DNA of 64,000 nt from Pontibacter arcticus (lineage in GTDB: Bacteria > Bacteroidota > Bacteroidia > Cytophagales > Hymenobacteraceae), in assembly GCF_003284895.1 (NCBI RefSeq), contig NZ_QMDV01000004.1:436501-500500 (forward strand), given 5' to 3'. Under the pieces are notes generated by a model. That model worked only from the letters and a program-made list of their open reading frames with translations, searched no databases and had not been told where the DNA came from. Within the stretch, counting starts at the first letter, position 1. Every line of letters starts with the position of its first letter. Positions 26,308-35,329 of this stretch are shown here, piece after piece. The position numbers were made by a program, and so were the translations under genes.

Positions 26308-28578
26308 TTATACTTTAGCCTTCATCAGCTCTACCAGAGATACTGCAAAAGGTAAAGCTGAGCCTCTTCCTTTACTATACTTAGATAATTTTTTTATATC
26401 CCATCTTGCGCCATCAAAATCATCAGGATTAACTTTTTCAATTTCATAAATAAGGTAATATGGCTGAGAAGGATTAGGGTAGTGAATTTTGCTCATTGCT
26501 TCTTTTGAATAAACACGTGGGCCCTTACCGGTTATCCGCCATATTTCCCTAGTAACAAGTTGTCCTTTTGTATGTAGTAGTAAATAGCTGGCACCTGCTT
26601 CGGCAGGACCTAAATGTATGGAACCCCGGCCACTGTCTATCCTTGCATTGTAAAGTTTGTTTTTTATTATCCAATTTAAGTGTTGACTATCTTTGTAGTA
26701 GCCCACAAGTATGTCAATATCGCTTGCAGGAGGTTTCCTGTCTGAGCCAAACTTCTCAGGTATGGCCTCCATCAGTACATCGCTGCTATTGTCTTTATGA
26801 ATGTCATACTTTCTGTAAGACATACGCTCGTGTTGTGAAGCCCTGTTAACTAATTGGTTTATTACTTCAGTAACAAATGCTTTAAGTTCAGCAATTCCAT
26901 TGTTATTTTTGGAAGGCCTCACCGGAAAAGCTCCAAGACCTGGAATCAACTCGTGAAAGCCTGATTTTTGTAATAACTCTGTTCCAGGATAAAGAATATA
27001 AGCGCCTCCGGTTCTTCTGATTGCATCTCTATAAGCATGCATTTTAAGAAGATCTTCTCTCTTGTAGTTGCCTTTTTTATTTTCTTCTTTTTCCTCGTCG
27101 AGGTTGTCTTCTTCGTTGCCTATAATATCAATTAAATTTGAGATTTTATATTTAGCATCGAAGTGTATGTGTGTTATTAACTCTTGGTCCTCAGCTTCTT
27201 TTGCAGATATCCCATCCGGCCAAATACTAAGCGTGTAATCTGGTCGCATATCCTTCGTCCAGCTTCCACCGGAAGGATAAACCTTATTACCTGTGAAAGT
27301 ACGGTTAAAGCTAAAGACAACCCGTAGCTTTCGGTTCCCTGTATCATAGATACCCTGAAATGGTATGTACTTTCCGGATTTAAGTTTGAGACCAAGCCCG
27401 TCAGAGGTAGGTTTTATAAGTTTATCTAAAGTGGAAGGTTCGAATTTAAAAATCTCTTTAAACACATCAAGAAGAGTGAAGAAAAGCCAATATTCATATA
27501 AAGTTGCCACATCCCGTTTGCCGGCATCATAAACATCATCACCACCCTTCCATATAAGTTTTGCTGCAAGATCGAACATTAGCCAGGCCCGGAGGACTTC
27601 CCGATAGCCCTCCTTACGCTGAAGTACAGGGCTATTTAAATTCAGGGAGACAGGAGGAGAAACATCCTTGAAAACAGAATGACTTAAAAAGTTTTCGAGA
27701 ACTTCTTCAAGCTGAAGAGCTTCATGAAAAGCACGGCTTTCGGTAGAAAGGCAAGACCTGATATCGGCACAGAACTGAGAAAAAGTTGTAAGAGCATGTT
27801 TGATGAATCTGTTTTCAGGTGTATCAACAGTTTCATGCTTACTACTGACTTTTAATCTTGTAGGGATAGAAGAAAGCTTGCTATGTAAAGGATGACTGAC
27901 AGGAACCTTGATTCGGTTCGAACCAGAAGTAAGTTGCCGGATTATACTGTTATTCATCCGTCTGGTCCTTCTGATGTCTTTTTCGTCTTCTATTTCAGTC
28001 CATTTTGTTACCGGAAAAGAAACTATCCGATGTACGGCTTCCTTAAAATCAGACGATTCGATTAATGACTTTACAAAAGCAAACCTTTGGTATAGTGTCT
28101 GTGGATCTTTATTAAAATCTATTGTGAAATTTTGTGTTACAGGCGAGGTATGTTGCATCAACAGGTCAGTACACTTCTCTGTAATGTCTTCCAGCATGAA
28201 ACGATAATCCTGGCGGTAAGAAGTTTTAATAGATCGTACTTCTACAGGAATAATGCCCAGTTTCTGTAAAGTCAGTTTATCAAGAACCTCTAACTTTAAA
28301 GTGCCTACATAAATGTTAGGGGTTATCCGCCCTGCGGATTCATTTACTTTTGATAAACTTACAACTTTAGGTATTTCTCTGATTTTATAGTTGCCTGAGA
28401 TAGCATATTCGTAACTATAACCCTCCAACAATTGTAGCGCAGCTTCGCCATGCTCAGATGCTTCAGACTCACATAATAATTGTAAACAATTTTCGTTATC
28501 AGACTCAGCGAAAACTGTAAATAAAACAGTACCCCCATCTGTTAAAGTTACTTCTTTGGTGATTACAGTATTAGCCAT
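26308..28578 (-). CDS. DUF2357-like PD-(D/E)XK nuclease, McrC-type partner
   Basis: 756 residues. The N-terminal ~400 residues match the DUF2357 layout seen in McrBC-associated proteins (ITKEVTLTDGGTVLF start, GNYKIREIPK, SPVLQRKEGYREVL). The C-terminal half has a PD-(D/E)XK-like core: MRPDYTLSI followed by THIHFDAKYKIS, giving D-DAK, then a helical cap. It is the last gene of a three-gene cassette and begins 11 bp after the McrB-like gene's stop codon. Likely the DNA-cutting effector driven by the AAA+ subunit. Confidence 0.8.
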   Translation of the reverse strand: MANTVITKEVTLTDGGTVLFTVFAESDNENCLQLLCESEASEHGEAALQLLEGYSYEYAISGNYKIREIPKVVSLSKVNESAGRITPNIYVGTLKLEVLDKLTLQKLGIIPVEVRSIKTSYRQDYRFMLEDITEKCTDLLMQHTSPVTQNFTIDFNKDPQTLYQRFAFVKSLIESSDFKEAVHRIVSFPVTKWTEIEDEKDIRRTRRMNNSIIRQLTSGSNRIKVPVSHPLHSKLSSIPTRLKVSSKHETVDTPENRFIKHALTTFSQFCADIRSCLSTESRAFHEALQLEEVLENFLSHSVFKDVSPPVSLNLNSPVLQRKEGYREVLRAWLMFDLAAKLIWKGGDDVYDAGKRDVATLYEYWLFFTLLDVFKEIFKFEPSTLDKLIKPTSDGLGLKLKSGKYIPFQGIYDTGNRKLRVVFSFNRTFTGNKVYPSGGSWTKDMRPDYTLSIWPDGISAKEAEDQELITHIHFDAKYKISNLIDIIGNEEDNLDEEKEENKKGNYKREDLLKMHAYRDAIRRTGGAYILYPGTELLQKSGFHELIPGLGAFPVRPSKNNNGIAELKAFVTEVINQLVNRASQHERMSYRKYDIHKDNSSDVLMEAIPEKFGSDRKPPASDIDILVGYYKDSQHLNWIIKNKLYNARIDSGRGSIHLGPAEAGASYLLLHTKGQLVTREIWRITGKGPRVYSKEAMSKIHYPNPSQPYYLIYEIEKVNPDDFDGARWDIKKLSKYSKGRGSALPFAVSLVELMKAKV

Positions 28579-28589
28579 ACAGCCTGAAA

Positions 28590-30497
28590 TTAAGCTTCAG
28601 CGAAACTTGTAAATCCATCCTGTACCACAGCTTTATACATGCGTAATATTTTCTCCAAAGCAAGAGGGTATTTTTCTCCGGAGAGGTCTTTTATGCCAGT
28701 TGCTTCTGAATCTTTAAGAAAAAGGTTTATGTCTCCGCTTTTTATAAGACAAAGGCTTGCTAAAGCTTTCAAGCTGGGTTCAATTTTTCTTCTGGACCCA
28801 TGAATTTTAGGTAACAACTTCTGCATAATGGCAGCGTCCACTATCTGATTTACAGACCAGCCTGCTTCAAGAGAATGTATAATTTCAGAGAATCTCTTTA
28901 TTTCTGAGGCTGTTCTGTAACCAAATTCGGCTCCTACTTTCTTAAGCTCACCAAAGAAAGTAAGGAGTGCTTCATTCAGGGCTTCTGCATCAGGAAATTT
29001 ATTAGCTTCAGATTTTGCTTTGCCTACAAGATCTGAAGCCATACCAGCGCCCCTGGTTTTTAGCGAATTTAAATCTAGTTTTATGGAGTTACTAAAATAT
29101 GTTTTCATCTCATTCTCAGTAACCCTGAACTCGATAGCATTTGCTCTGTCCAGAACTTTAGGGCTAAACATATAAGTAGTTTCATCTATGTTTACAGTGC
29201 CAATAATAAAGACATTGGGAGATAAGTATAAACGGGACGGAACATCTTTTATATCTTCTTCAGCATGAAGCGGAATAGGTTGATGGGATTCCATGGCACT
29301 GAGGAAATCGGCAAAGTAGCGTTCCACATGGCTTAAATTCATTTCGTCCAGAATCAGGAAATATGGCTTATTTGCATTTTCTTCTCTGTTGGCCTCTATT
29401 AAAAGTTTAACGGCTCCGTTTTCCGGTAAAGCATATTTAGTTGGGTCCAATGCATTTGGATACCCTAACAAAGGTTCCCGGTTGGTCCAGTCAGCTCCAA
29501 CTGATACGATACAGATCTGACTTTCTTCAGCAGATATCCAGTATGAAAACGCCTGTGCAAGCTTCGTTTTTCCCGAACCAGCCAGGCCTGTAAGTATAAC
29601 AAACGGCTTAGTGCAAAGGGAAGCTACAAAACGGATTAAGAGATCATTTTGTAAGTTAAGGCCTGCTGCTTTAGTGTCTTCTATAAATGCTTTATAATTA
29701 AATAATTCCATCCTTCTTTCTAAGTCACCTTCCTTAATACTCGAGGTTGAATTATTAGTATTAAACTCGAGAGGCAGTTGATTATACTTTTTAATAACTT
29801 CTGATAAGTCAGCATTAATAGTTTCAGTATTCAACCCAAAGGAATCAGAATTTTTGTCTAAGAAATAATAAGAATGCACAAAAGAGCTCCCATACCTAGC
29901 GGGGGTAAAATTAAATTCCTCAGAAAAGAGATTTTTGATAGATCTAACTGAAGAATCTAGGTTCCATGAATGAATTGATACTTGTGTTTCACTTACTCCG
30001 TAAGCAAGCACAAGTATGTCTAAATCCTTATAGTATAAATAAACAGGATAAATCCCATTTGAAACAGATTGATCATTTCTTAAAAATGCTATCCAAGGTA
30101 TACGTGCTACATTACCCTTGCCAAAGCTTACTTCAACTTTTAAATTCTGATAGTCCCCTCTGAAAGATTTAGTTTTTAGCTCATTTGACTGCGCTTGTTT
30201 TAAAAAAGAAATTAATCTTTCGAAAAAGGATTTTTCTTTAGGAACTATTTTAAATCCTAGTCTTTCTAATAATCTAAAACAATCTGTATTTAACCCTCCT
30301 TCAAATGTCCTTCTATCTAACGCTGTATTATTAGCAAAAATATTTGCATATGATACAAGGAGCTTCGGCGGAAATCTCTTACCCTCAAAATCTACATCAT
30401 AAGTTGAAGAATGTGTGTTAGATGGAATTCCTTCAGCTCTAATTTTTTCAATGGCTTTAAGGATATGGTCTTTTTGAATATTATTAGGAATTACCAT
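28590..30497 (-). CDS. McrB-like AAA+ NTPase with DUF3578-type N-terminal domain
   Basis: 635 residues. An N-terminal head of about 85 residues (GKRFPPKLLVSYAN, FEGGLNTDCFRLLERLGF) resembles the ScoMcrA-like domain. Residues ~90-215 match the MrcB_N/DUF3578 modified-DNA-binding type (SFGKGNVARIPWIAFL, GIYPVYLYY). Then the AAA+ domain: Walker A GLAGSGKTKL (304-313), Walker B LILDEMN (381-387), GTVNIDETT with FSPKVLDRANAIEF replacing the MNTADR signature. Such NTPases translocate on DNA and activate a McrC-type nuclease. Confidence 0.85.
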   Translation of the reverse strand: MVIPNNIQKDHILKAIEKIRAEGIPSNTHSSTYDVDFEGKRFPPKLLVSYANIFANNTALDRRTFEGGLNTDCFRLLERLGFKIVPKEKSFFERLISFLKQAQSNELKTKSFRGDYQNLKVEVSFGKGNVARIPWIAFLRNDQSVSNGIYPVYLYYKDLDILVLAYGVSETQVSIHSWNLDSSVRSIKNLFSEEFNFTPARYGSSFVHSYYFLDKNSDSFGLNTETINADLSEVIKKYNQLPLEFNTNNSTSSIKEGDLERRMELFNYKAFIEDTKAAGLNLQNDLLIRFVASLCTKPFVILTGLAGSGKTKLAQAFSYWISAEESQICIVSVGADWTNREPLLGYPNALDPTKYALPENGAVKLLIEANREENANKPYFLILDEMNLSHVERYFADFLSAMESHQPIPLHAEEDIKDVPSRLYLSPNVFIIGTVNIDETTYMFSPKVLDRANAIEFRVTENEMKTYFSNSIKLDLNSLKTRGAGMASDLVGKAKSEANKFPDAEALNEALLTFFGELKKVGAEFGYRTASEIKRFSEIIHSLEAGWSVNQIVDAAIMQKLLPKIHGSRRKIEPSLKALASLCLIKSGDINLFLKDSEATGIKDLSGEKYPLALEKILRMYKAVVQDGFTSFAEA

Positions 30498-30501
30498 GCT
30501 A

Positions 30502-31236
30502 CTATATATTGCTTTTCATAGCTTCCTGAGCTTTATTCCAGTTTTTTCTAAGAACTGGCCGCCTAACACTTGTGTCACCATTAGAAGATTCACCTGAGAA
30601 ATGACAAAAACGTTCTTTATAATCTACATCTCCAAATTGACTCCATGTTTGAAATGCTTCATAAGTCAAAGGACGTTCAGGATTCAACGGTATAGGTTTA
30701 CCAGTTCTTATACAGTAACCAGTAAGTTTCTGCATTTTCTGCTCAAATCTCGGTTTGGTTACTTCAGAAAATGTTTGTCTTTCTTTTGGAGCCTTCTCAA
30801 TTGATACAATGATTTCATCACTAATTCTTATTAGTCTTTTTACCTCTTCATAAATATCTTTATACAAATCAGGATCTGAATCCTTCTCTACATAAATGCC
30901 CATTTCATTATTATTTATTTGAGAAAACTCATATAAATTCATTGATGTAATAATAGCTTCTCTTTCGTTGAGATAGCACTTAGCATGCAGGTCTTTACAA
31001 AAGCTAGAACGAATACTTGACATTGATTTCAGCCAATTATTTTCTTCAGGTTGAAGCTCATTTTTTCCATATATAACTCTTATATCAATTTTCAATCTAT
31101 TCTTATCTTCAAGAGATTGCTTTATTCTCTCGTTTATTTTAAGATATGGGCTTATTAAAACTAATTTTTCATTAGCCTTATTTATTAATTGTTGTAGATG
31201 GTAAGAAACACCAGTAGTGTCAAGAAATTTGGCCAT
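30502..31236 (-). CDS. Phospholipase D-like (HKD) domain protein
   Basis: 244 residues, first gene of the three-gene cassette. The motif SFCKDLHAKCYLNE gives H84-x-K86, and NNNEMGIYVEKD carries the downstream acidic residue, so one HKD half-site is present; dimerisation could make a complete active site. PLD-family proteins include nucleases such as BfiI, Nuc and DrmC. AT-rich codon use contrasts with flanking housekeeping genes. It ends 5 bp before the McrB-like start, strongly suggesting co-function. Confidence 0.8.
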   Translation of the reverse strand: MAKFLDTTGVSYHLQQLINKANEKLVLISPYLKINERIKQSLEDKNRLKIDIRVIYGKNELQPEENNWLKSMSSIRSSFCKDLHAKCYLNEREAIITSMNLYEFSQINNNEMGIYVEKDSDPDLYKDIYEEVKRLIRISDEIIVSIEKAPKERQTFSEVTKPRFEQKMQKLTGYCIRTGKPIPLNPERPLTYEAFQTWSQFGDVDYKERFCHFSGESSNGDTSVRRPVLRKNWNKAQEAMKSNI

Positions 31237-31360
31237 TATGTGCTTTGTGAAAATTTGGCTGTAATAATTAAAAAAAAGTATAAATCAGGTATATATACTT
31301 GTGCTAATGTAAGGATATAAAAAATGTATTAAAAGTATACACTTAATTCTAAATCACACA

Positions 31361-31918
31361 TTACTTTAACACACTAATCCCACACCCCATCTTGCCAGCA
31401 AACTCCATTTCCGAAGTTGTGCCGGTCAGTTCCATGGCTTTTAACGATAACCGGGCGCAGGCATCGGCATCGGAGGCGGCGCGGTGGTGCAGGAAGTTAA
31501 TGCGGTGCAGATTGCAGAGCGTTTTCAAATCATACTTGTGCATGCCTTTCCAGATTGTTTTAGAGAATTTCAGGCTGCAAGCGTAGCGGGCTTCAGGTAA
31601 GGGAATGTTGTAGGTGGCCAGCGTTTTACGCAACACACTCATATCAAAGCTGGCATTGTGCGCGATCAGGAACTGGCCTTCCAGGTAGGGCTTTAGTTGC
31701 GGCCACAACTCCCGGAAATCAGGTTGGTTTTTAACATCGTTTGGCGTAATGCCATGCACCGCCACATTAAAAGAATTAAAGTGCGGATAATACAGCGGCT
31801 TTATCAGCCACGAGCGCGTTTCTATGATCTTCTTGTTGCGGACAACGGTCAGGCCAATTTCGCAGGGGCTGTCGCGTTGCGGAGTAGCGGTTTCAAAATC
31901 TAAGCTGATAAAATTCAT
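31361..31918 (-). CDS. 3'-5' exonuclease (DnaQ-like DEDDh)
   Basis: 185 residues from the ATG at 31918 (MNFISLDFETATP). The three exonuclease motifs are FISLDFETA (Exo I), AHNASFDMSVL (Exo II) and HHRAASDADACARL (Exo III, DEDDh His). The domain is like the epsilon subunit of polymerase III but stands alone. It is adjacent to, but separated from, the defence cassette by about 120 bp and has host-like composition, so it is probably not part of the cassette. Confidence 0.9.
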   Translation of the reverse strand: MNFISLDFETATPQRDSPCEIGLTVVRNKKIIETRSWLIKPLYYPHFNSFNVAVHGITPNDVKNQPDFRELWPQLKPYLEGQFLIAHNASFDMSVLRKTLATYNIPLPEARYACSLKFSKTIWKGMHKYDLKTLCNLHRINFLHHRAASDADACARLSLKAMELTGTTSEMEFAGKMGCGISVLK

Positions 31919-32149
31919 CGCCAAAGATAACAAAACCGCATGCAGCTACTGTTACGCTTTCTTCAGAAAACATCCGGAAAAAATCATTTCTTTTCAGTAA
32001 ATTAAAAGTAAATTTAGTGCAATGCTTTAAAGCAAAGTATAGGGTATCGCTATACCAGGTATGGCGCCGTAGTCGTTTCGACTTTGAGGCAGTAATACGC
32101 GTATAGGAAAGTATACCCCAATTTGTTAGATCAAAAGACCTGAACATAT

Positions 32150-32590
32150 ATGTTGATTTTCTGGATTTTCGTGATAGGCGCCCTGCTCGGATACCTGTTC
32201 GGCTACTTTATTAAACCAAACCTAACGCTGCGTAATGCCATAAAAGAGGCAAGAGACAAAGGCATGTTAGCCCTGCAGGAACACAACAAAGGCGTGTACA
32301 AAACCATCGTAACGGACCATAACCAGTCTTCGGAGTTGGTAGTGGAAGTAAAGGAACTGGCTGTAACATCGGGCGGGCAGGTGAAGGTAGAATTTGTGAG
32401 CGCATGCTATAAAAACCCCGAGTTCAGGACGAAGAAAGGAGAGGCCCTGCTGCGCGAAGTGCGCGAGCTGCTCGGAGAATATTTGCCCCAGAACGAGATA
32501 GAATGGTATGAGAACAAGGAACGTGAAAACACCATCCGCCAGCACCTGACTTCCCTGGATAACCTGCACAAAACGCATTTTGGAAACTAA
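32150..32590 (+). CDS. Hypothetical protein with N-terminal membrane anchor, 146 aa
   Basis: A single N-terminal transmembrane segment (MLIFWIFVIGALLGYLFGYF) is followed by a charged cytoplasmic-looking domain with helices (RTKKGEALLREVRELL) and a strand-rich middle. No family recognised. It is the first of four genes on the plus strand and ends 5 bp before telA, so it likely works with it. Confidence 0.7.
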   Translation: MLIFWIFVIGALLGYLFGYFIKPNLTLRNAIKEARDKGMLALQEHNKGVYKTIVTDHNQSSELVVEVKELAVTSGGQVKVEFVSACYKNPEFRTKKGEALLREVRELLGEYLPQNEIEWYENKERENTIRQHLTSLDNLHKTHFGN

Positions 32591-32595
32591 GCACT

Positions 32596-33678
32596 ATGGA
32601 AAATACGAATATCACCGTCACCGAGAACAAAGAGCAGCTCCAGAAAAGGGCAGAGGAAATTTCTAAAACCATCGACCCGTCCAAGCCCGAAACGCTGACA
32701 AACTTTGGCGTGGAAACGCAACAGAAACTGGGTTATTATTCCAACGAGCTGCTTTCCAAAGTCAAAGCTAAAGATTCCGGCGATGCAGGCACGGCCATAA
32801 ACGAACTGCTGGCCCAGATCAACATGATAAAAGTAGACGAGGATGAAAAACGGGGCATTTTGTCGCGGATCCCGTTTATGAGCAAGATAAAAGATCGCTC
32901 CAAGAAACTGGCCAGCCAGTATAATTCTATTTCGAGCAACGTGGATGATGTGGTGGTGAAGCTGGAGAAAACACGCCAGAGCATTCTGAAAGATTCGACC
33001 AGCCTGGAAGTGATGTTTAAGCAGGCCGTAGAATACATACACGAAGTGCGCGCTGTAATTGCTGCCGGCAGGTTAAAGATCGAAGAACTGGAAAATACCG
33101 CTATTCCGGCGTTGCAGGCAGAAGTAGAAGAAAGCGGTCAGGATGAACTGGTGGTGCAGCGCCTCAGCGACCTGGTAGCGTTTAAAGACCGCCTCGAAAA
33201 GAAAGTACATGATTTAACACTGTCGCATACCATTGCCACGCAGTCGATGCCGCAGATACGCATGATCCAGACCACCAACGATGTGCTGGCTCAGAAAATA
33301 CAAAACTCTATTGTAACCGTAATTCCGGTATGGCGCCAGCAGGTAGCCATCGCGCTGGGCCTCGAAAAGCAACGCAAAGCCCTCGAGATCCAGAAAAAAG
33401 TAACAGACACTACCAACGAAATGCTGCTTAAAAACTCTCAGATGCTGAAAACTAATGTAGTGAGTGCGGCAAAGGAAAACGAGCGAGGCATTGTGGATGT
33501 GGATACGCTTAAAAAAGTAAACCGGGACATGGTGGAAACGTTAGATGCGGTACTAAAAATATCAGAAGAAGGAAGTAAGAAGCGTGCCGAAGCAGTAAAA
33601 GAGCTGGCCCAGGTGCAGGAAGAACTAAGCAATAAAGTAATCGGCTCCTTCGGTAAATCAAAGAAGATAGAGGCGTAG
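32596..33678 (+). CDS. Toxic anion resistance protein TelA family
   Basis: 360 residues, almost wholly helical. TelA family signs are the central segment SKIKDRSKKLASQYNSI, VEYIHEVRAVIAAGRLKIEEL and IPVWRQQVAIALGLEKQ. The family is linked to tellurite resistance and membrane/envelope stress but its mechanism is unknown. Second gene of a four-gene operon; the next gene overlaps it closely (start 2 bp after the stop codon). Confidence 0.92.
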   Translation: MENTNITVTENKEQLQKRAEEISKTIDPSKPETLTNFGVETQQKLGYYSNELLSKVKAKDSGDAGTAINELLAQINMIKVDEDEKRGILSRIPFMSKIKDRSKKLASQYNSISSNVDDVVVKLEKTRQSILKDSTSLEVMFKQAVEYIHEVRAVIAAGRLKIEELENTAIPALQAEVEESGQDELVVQRLSDLVAFKDRLEKKVHDLTLSHTIATQSMPQIRMIQTTNDVLAQKIQNSIVTVIPVWRQQVAIALGLEKQRKALEIQKKVTDTTNEMLLKNSQMLKTNVVSAAKENERGIVDVDTLKKVNRDMVETLDAVLKISEEGSKKRAEAVKELAQVQEELSNKVIGSFGKSKKIEA

Positions 33679-33679
33679 C

Positions 33680-33856
33680 ATGACCGGCAAAAAAGAGCAA
33701 CAAATACCACAAGGCAGTATACTTAACCCGGAACAGGAGGCTTTACTCGACCTCTACATCCGGCACCTGGATACCTATTTTGAAAGTATAAAAACAGCCG
33801 AAAAAATACAGGTCGAGATAGAAACCCAGCATCTTAAAAAGATCCTGACCAAATGA
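33680..33856 (+). CDS. Small hypothetical protein, 58 aa, in the TelA operon
   Basis: ATG at 33680, stop TGA at 33854-33856. The protein starts MTGKKEQQIPQGSILNPEQ and continues as an amphipathic helix rich in Glu, Leu and Lys (AEKIQVEIETQHLKKILTK at the end). The next gene begins at ATG 33853 inside its stop codon (ATGA overlap), which supports real translation and coupling. No family recognised. Confidence 0.65.
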   Translation: MTGKKEQQIPQGSILNPEQEALLDLYIRHLDTYFESIKTAEKIQVEIETQHLKKILTK

Positions 33857-34659
33857 TGGGATTTCTGCGTGGTATTTTCGCGGCGAAGCGGGAGGCAGGT
33901 ACCCGGACGGTTGCCGGTGCACCCGTCACGTTAAACGTGCAGGATGCTGTATATAGTCAGAACTCGCTGCAACGGCTCGCTGCTTTAAAAGAACTATACT
34001 TTAAGTATAAAACCACACCGCACGCCAACAAGATAAACGCTGTTTACGAAAAAACGCAGCACCTGCATACCTACCTGTTAAGCCGGGCAAAGGCCCATGA
34101 GCTCGAACTTTTCCATCTGCAGCATACCGATAATTTCCTGAATACGTTTAGTGTGATCATCGATATGCACCGGCAACATGGCAAGCATAGGGTGGCCAGG
34201 CCTGCTCTAAACCGGCCTCCTGAACCTGACCCTTTCCGGAAAGGTACCAAAGAAGCTAAAGAAGCGCTGCAGCAGAACATGGAAATGAGCCGAACCGTGC
34301 TTGCCGATGCCATTGCCGCCAAGCTCGAAGTGCCCCGGTTAGGTGTCATGCAGGTATCGATCAACACGTATTGCAAGCTCATTTATTTGCAGGAAAGTAT
34401 GGCCGGGTCCGTTATTTCGCATGAGATTGGCTATACTTCGTCTCCGGAAGAAAAAGAGGAATTCGCAACGTATGTTTCCGTCAGGCTTGGCCTGGAGGAA
34501 GTAGCCTATGTTGGCAATGCACTTGTCTCGTTCCCGGATAGCAATGGCCATCAGCTTCCTGAGCTGGCGCCGGTTATCCAGGTGAAAGGCTGTTCCTACA
34601 TTTTCAGCATCGAGAAATTTCACCTGTTCCCGGTCCGGACTTACGCCAAAAACCGCTGA
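33853..34659 (+). CDS. Hypothetical protein of the TelA operon, 268 aa
   Basis: Begins in a 4-bp ATGA overlap with the 58-residue gene. The protein has a helical N-terminal half (LKELYFKYKTTPHANKINAVYEKTQHLH), a basic proline-containing linker (about 105-125) and a C-terminal beta-rich part. The fourth gene of the operon is the position occupied in other TelA operons by partner proteins such as XpaC-like ones, but no similarity to XpaC is seen. Function unknown. Confidence 0.75.
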   Translation: MMGFLRGIFAAKREAGTRTVAGAPVTLNVQDAVYSQNSLQRLAALKELYFKYKTTPHANKINAVYEKTQHLHTYLLSRAKAHELELFHLQHTDNFLNTFSVIIDMHRQHGKHRVARPALNRPPEPDPFRKGTKEAKEALQQNMEMSRTVLADAIAAKLEVPRLGVMQVSINTYCKLIYLQESMAGSVISHEIGYTSSPEEKEEFATYVSVRLGLEEVAYVGNALVSFPDSNGHQLPELAPVIQVKGCSYIFSIEKFHLFPVRTYAKNR

Positions 34660-34679
34660 TCCAAAGTATAAAGTATAGG

Positions 34680-35066
34680 TTATAAGTTACGACGGGCACG
34701 TTGCTTTTTTTCATTGGCAAGGTAATCTGTTAGCAGAAAGTTAGCGAACGCTATTCCGAAAAAGGAAATAAAATAACGGCGGCCATTACGTTGTTTCATT
34801 GCGCCGGTTACTAACGGAAGTACCAGCAAAGCAGGTACCAAAGGCATTTCCAGTTCGCCGTGTATACGCAGCGGCACCACTTTTTTTATACTTAACGGGT
34901 GGTCTGTAAACGCATTGAGCAGACCCTGCATACCGGCAAAAGTATAGCATAATGTTTTAGCTGATCCCTTCAGATTAAACAAGCCAGGCGCAAGAGCCTG
35001 TAGTATTACAAAGCCATAATCAATAGCGCCGTGAGCGGTAGGTCCGATTGGATTATACTTCATCAT
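34680..35066 (-). CDS. Small multi-pass membrane protein, 128 aa
   Basis: The ATG at 35066 (MMKYNPIGPTAHGAIDYGFV; an alternative is 35063) gives about four hydrophobic segments. The start HGAIDYGFVILQALAPGLF and FTDHPLS resemble SPW-repeat-like membrane proteins. Basic C-terminal tail (KKQRARRNL). It is convergent with the TelA operon; no terminator separates them. Function unknown. Confidence 0.65.
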   Translation of the reverse strand: MMKYNPIGPTAHGAIDYGFVILQALAPGLFNLKGSAKTLCYTFAGMQGLLNAFTDHPLSIKKVVPLRIHGELEMPLVPALLVLPLVTGAMKQRNGRRYFISFFGIAFANFLLTDYLANEKKQRARRNL

Positions 35067-35329
35067 TCTGGAAAGCTGCCTGGTACACTCCAAAAAACGA
35101 ACCTGTATAGAAAGGGTTGGTGCCTGGTATATTTATTTGCCGGAGGGCGGGCAAGCCACAACTTTATACTGCCGTCTTTCGTGAAAAGTAAGCTGCCTGC
35201 AATCCGGCTGTCATTCCATCTGATAACTAATAAGCTATGAAACACTTACCACAATTTTATCTGGTCCGTTATATTGCTGCGCGTTGTGAAAAAGGTTTTA
35301 CAAGACCAAACCAAAGTATAACTCCGGCA

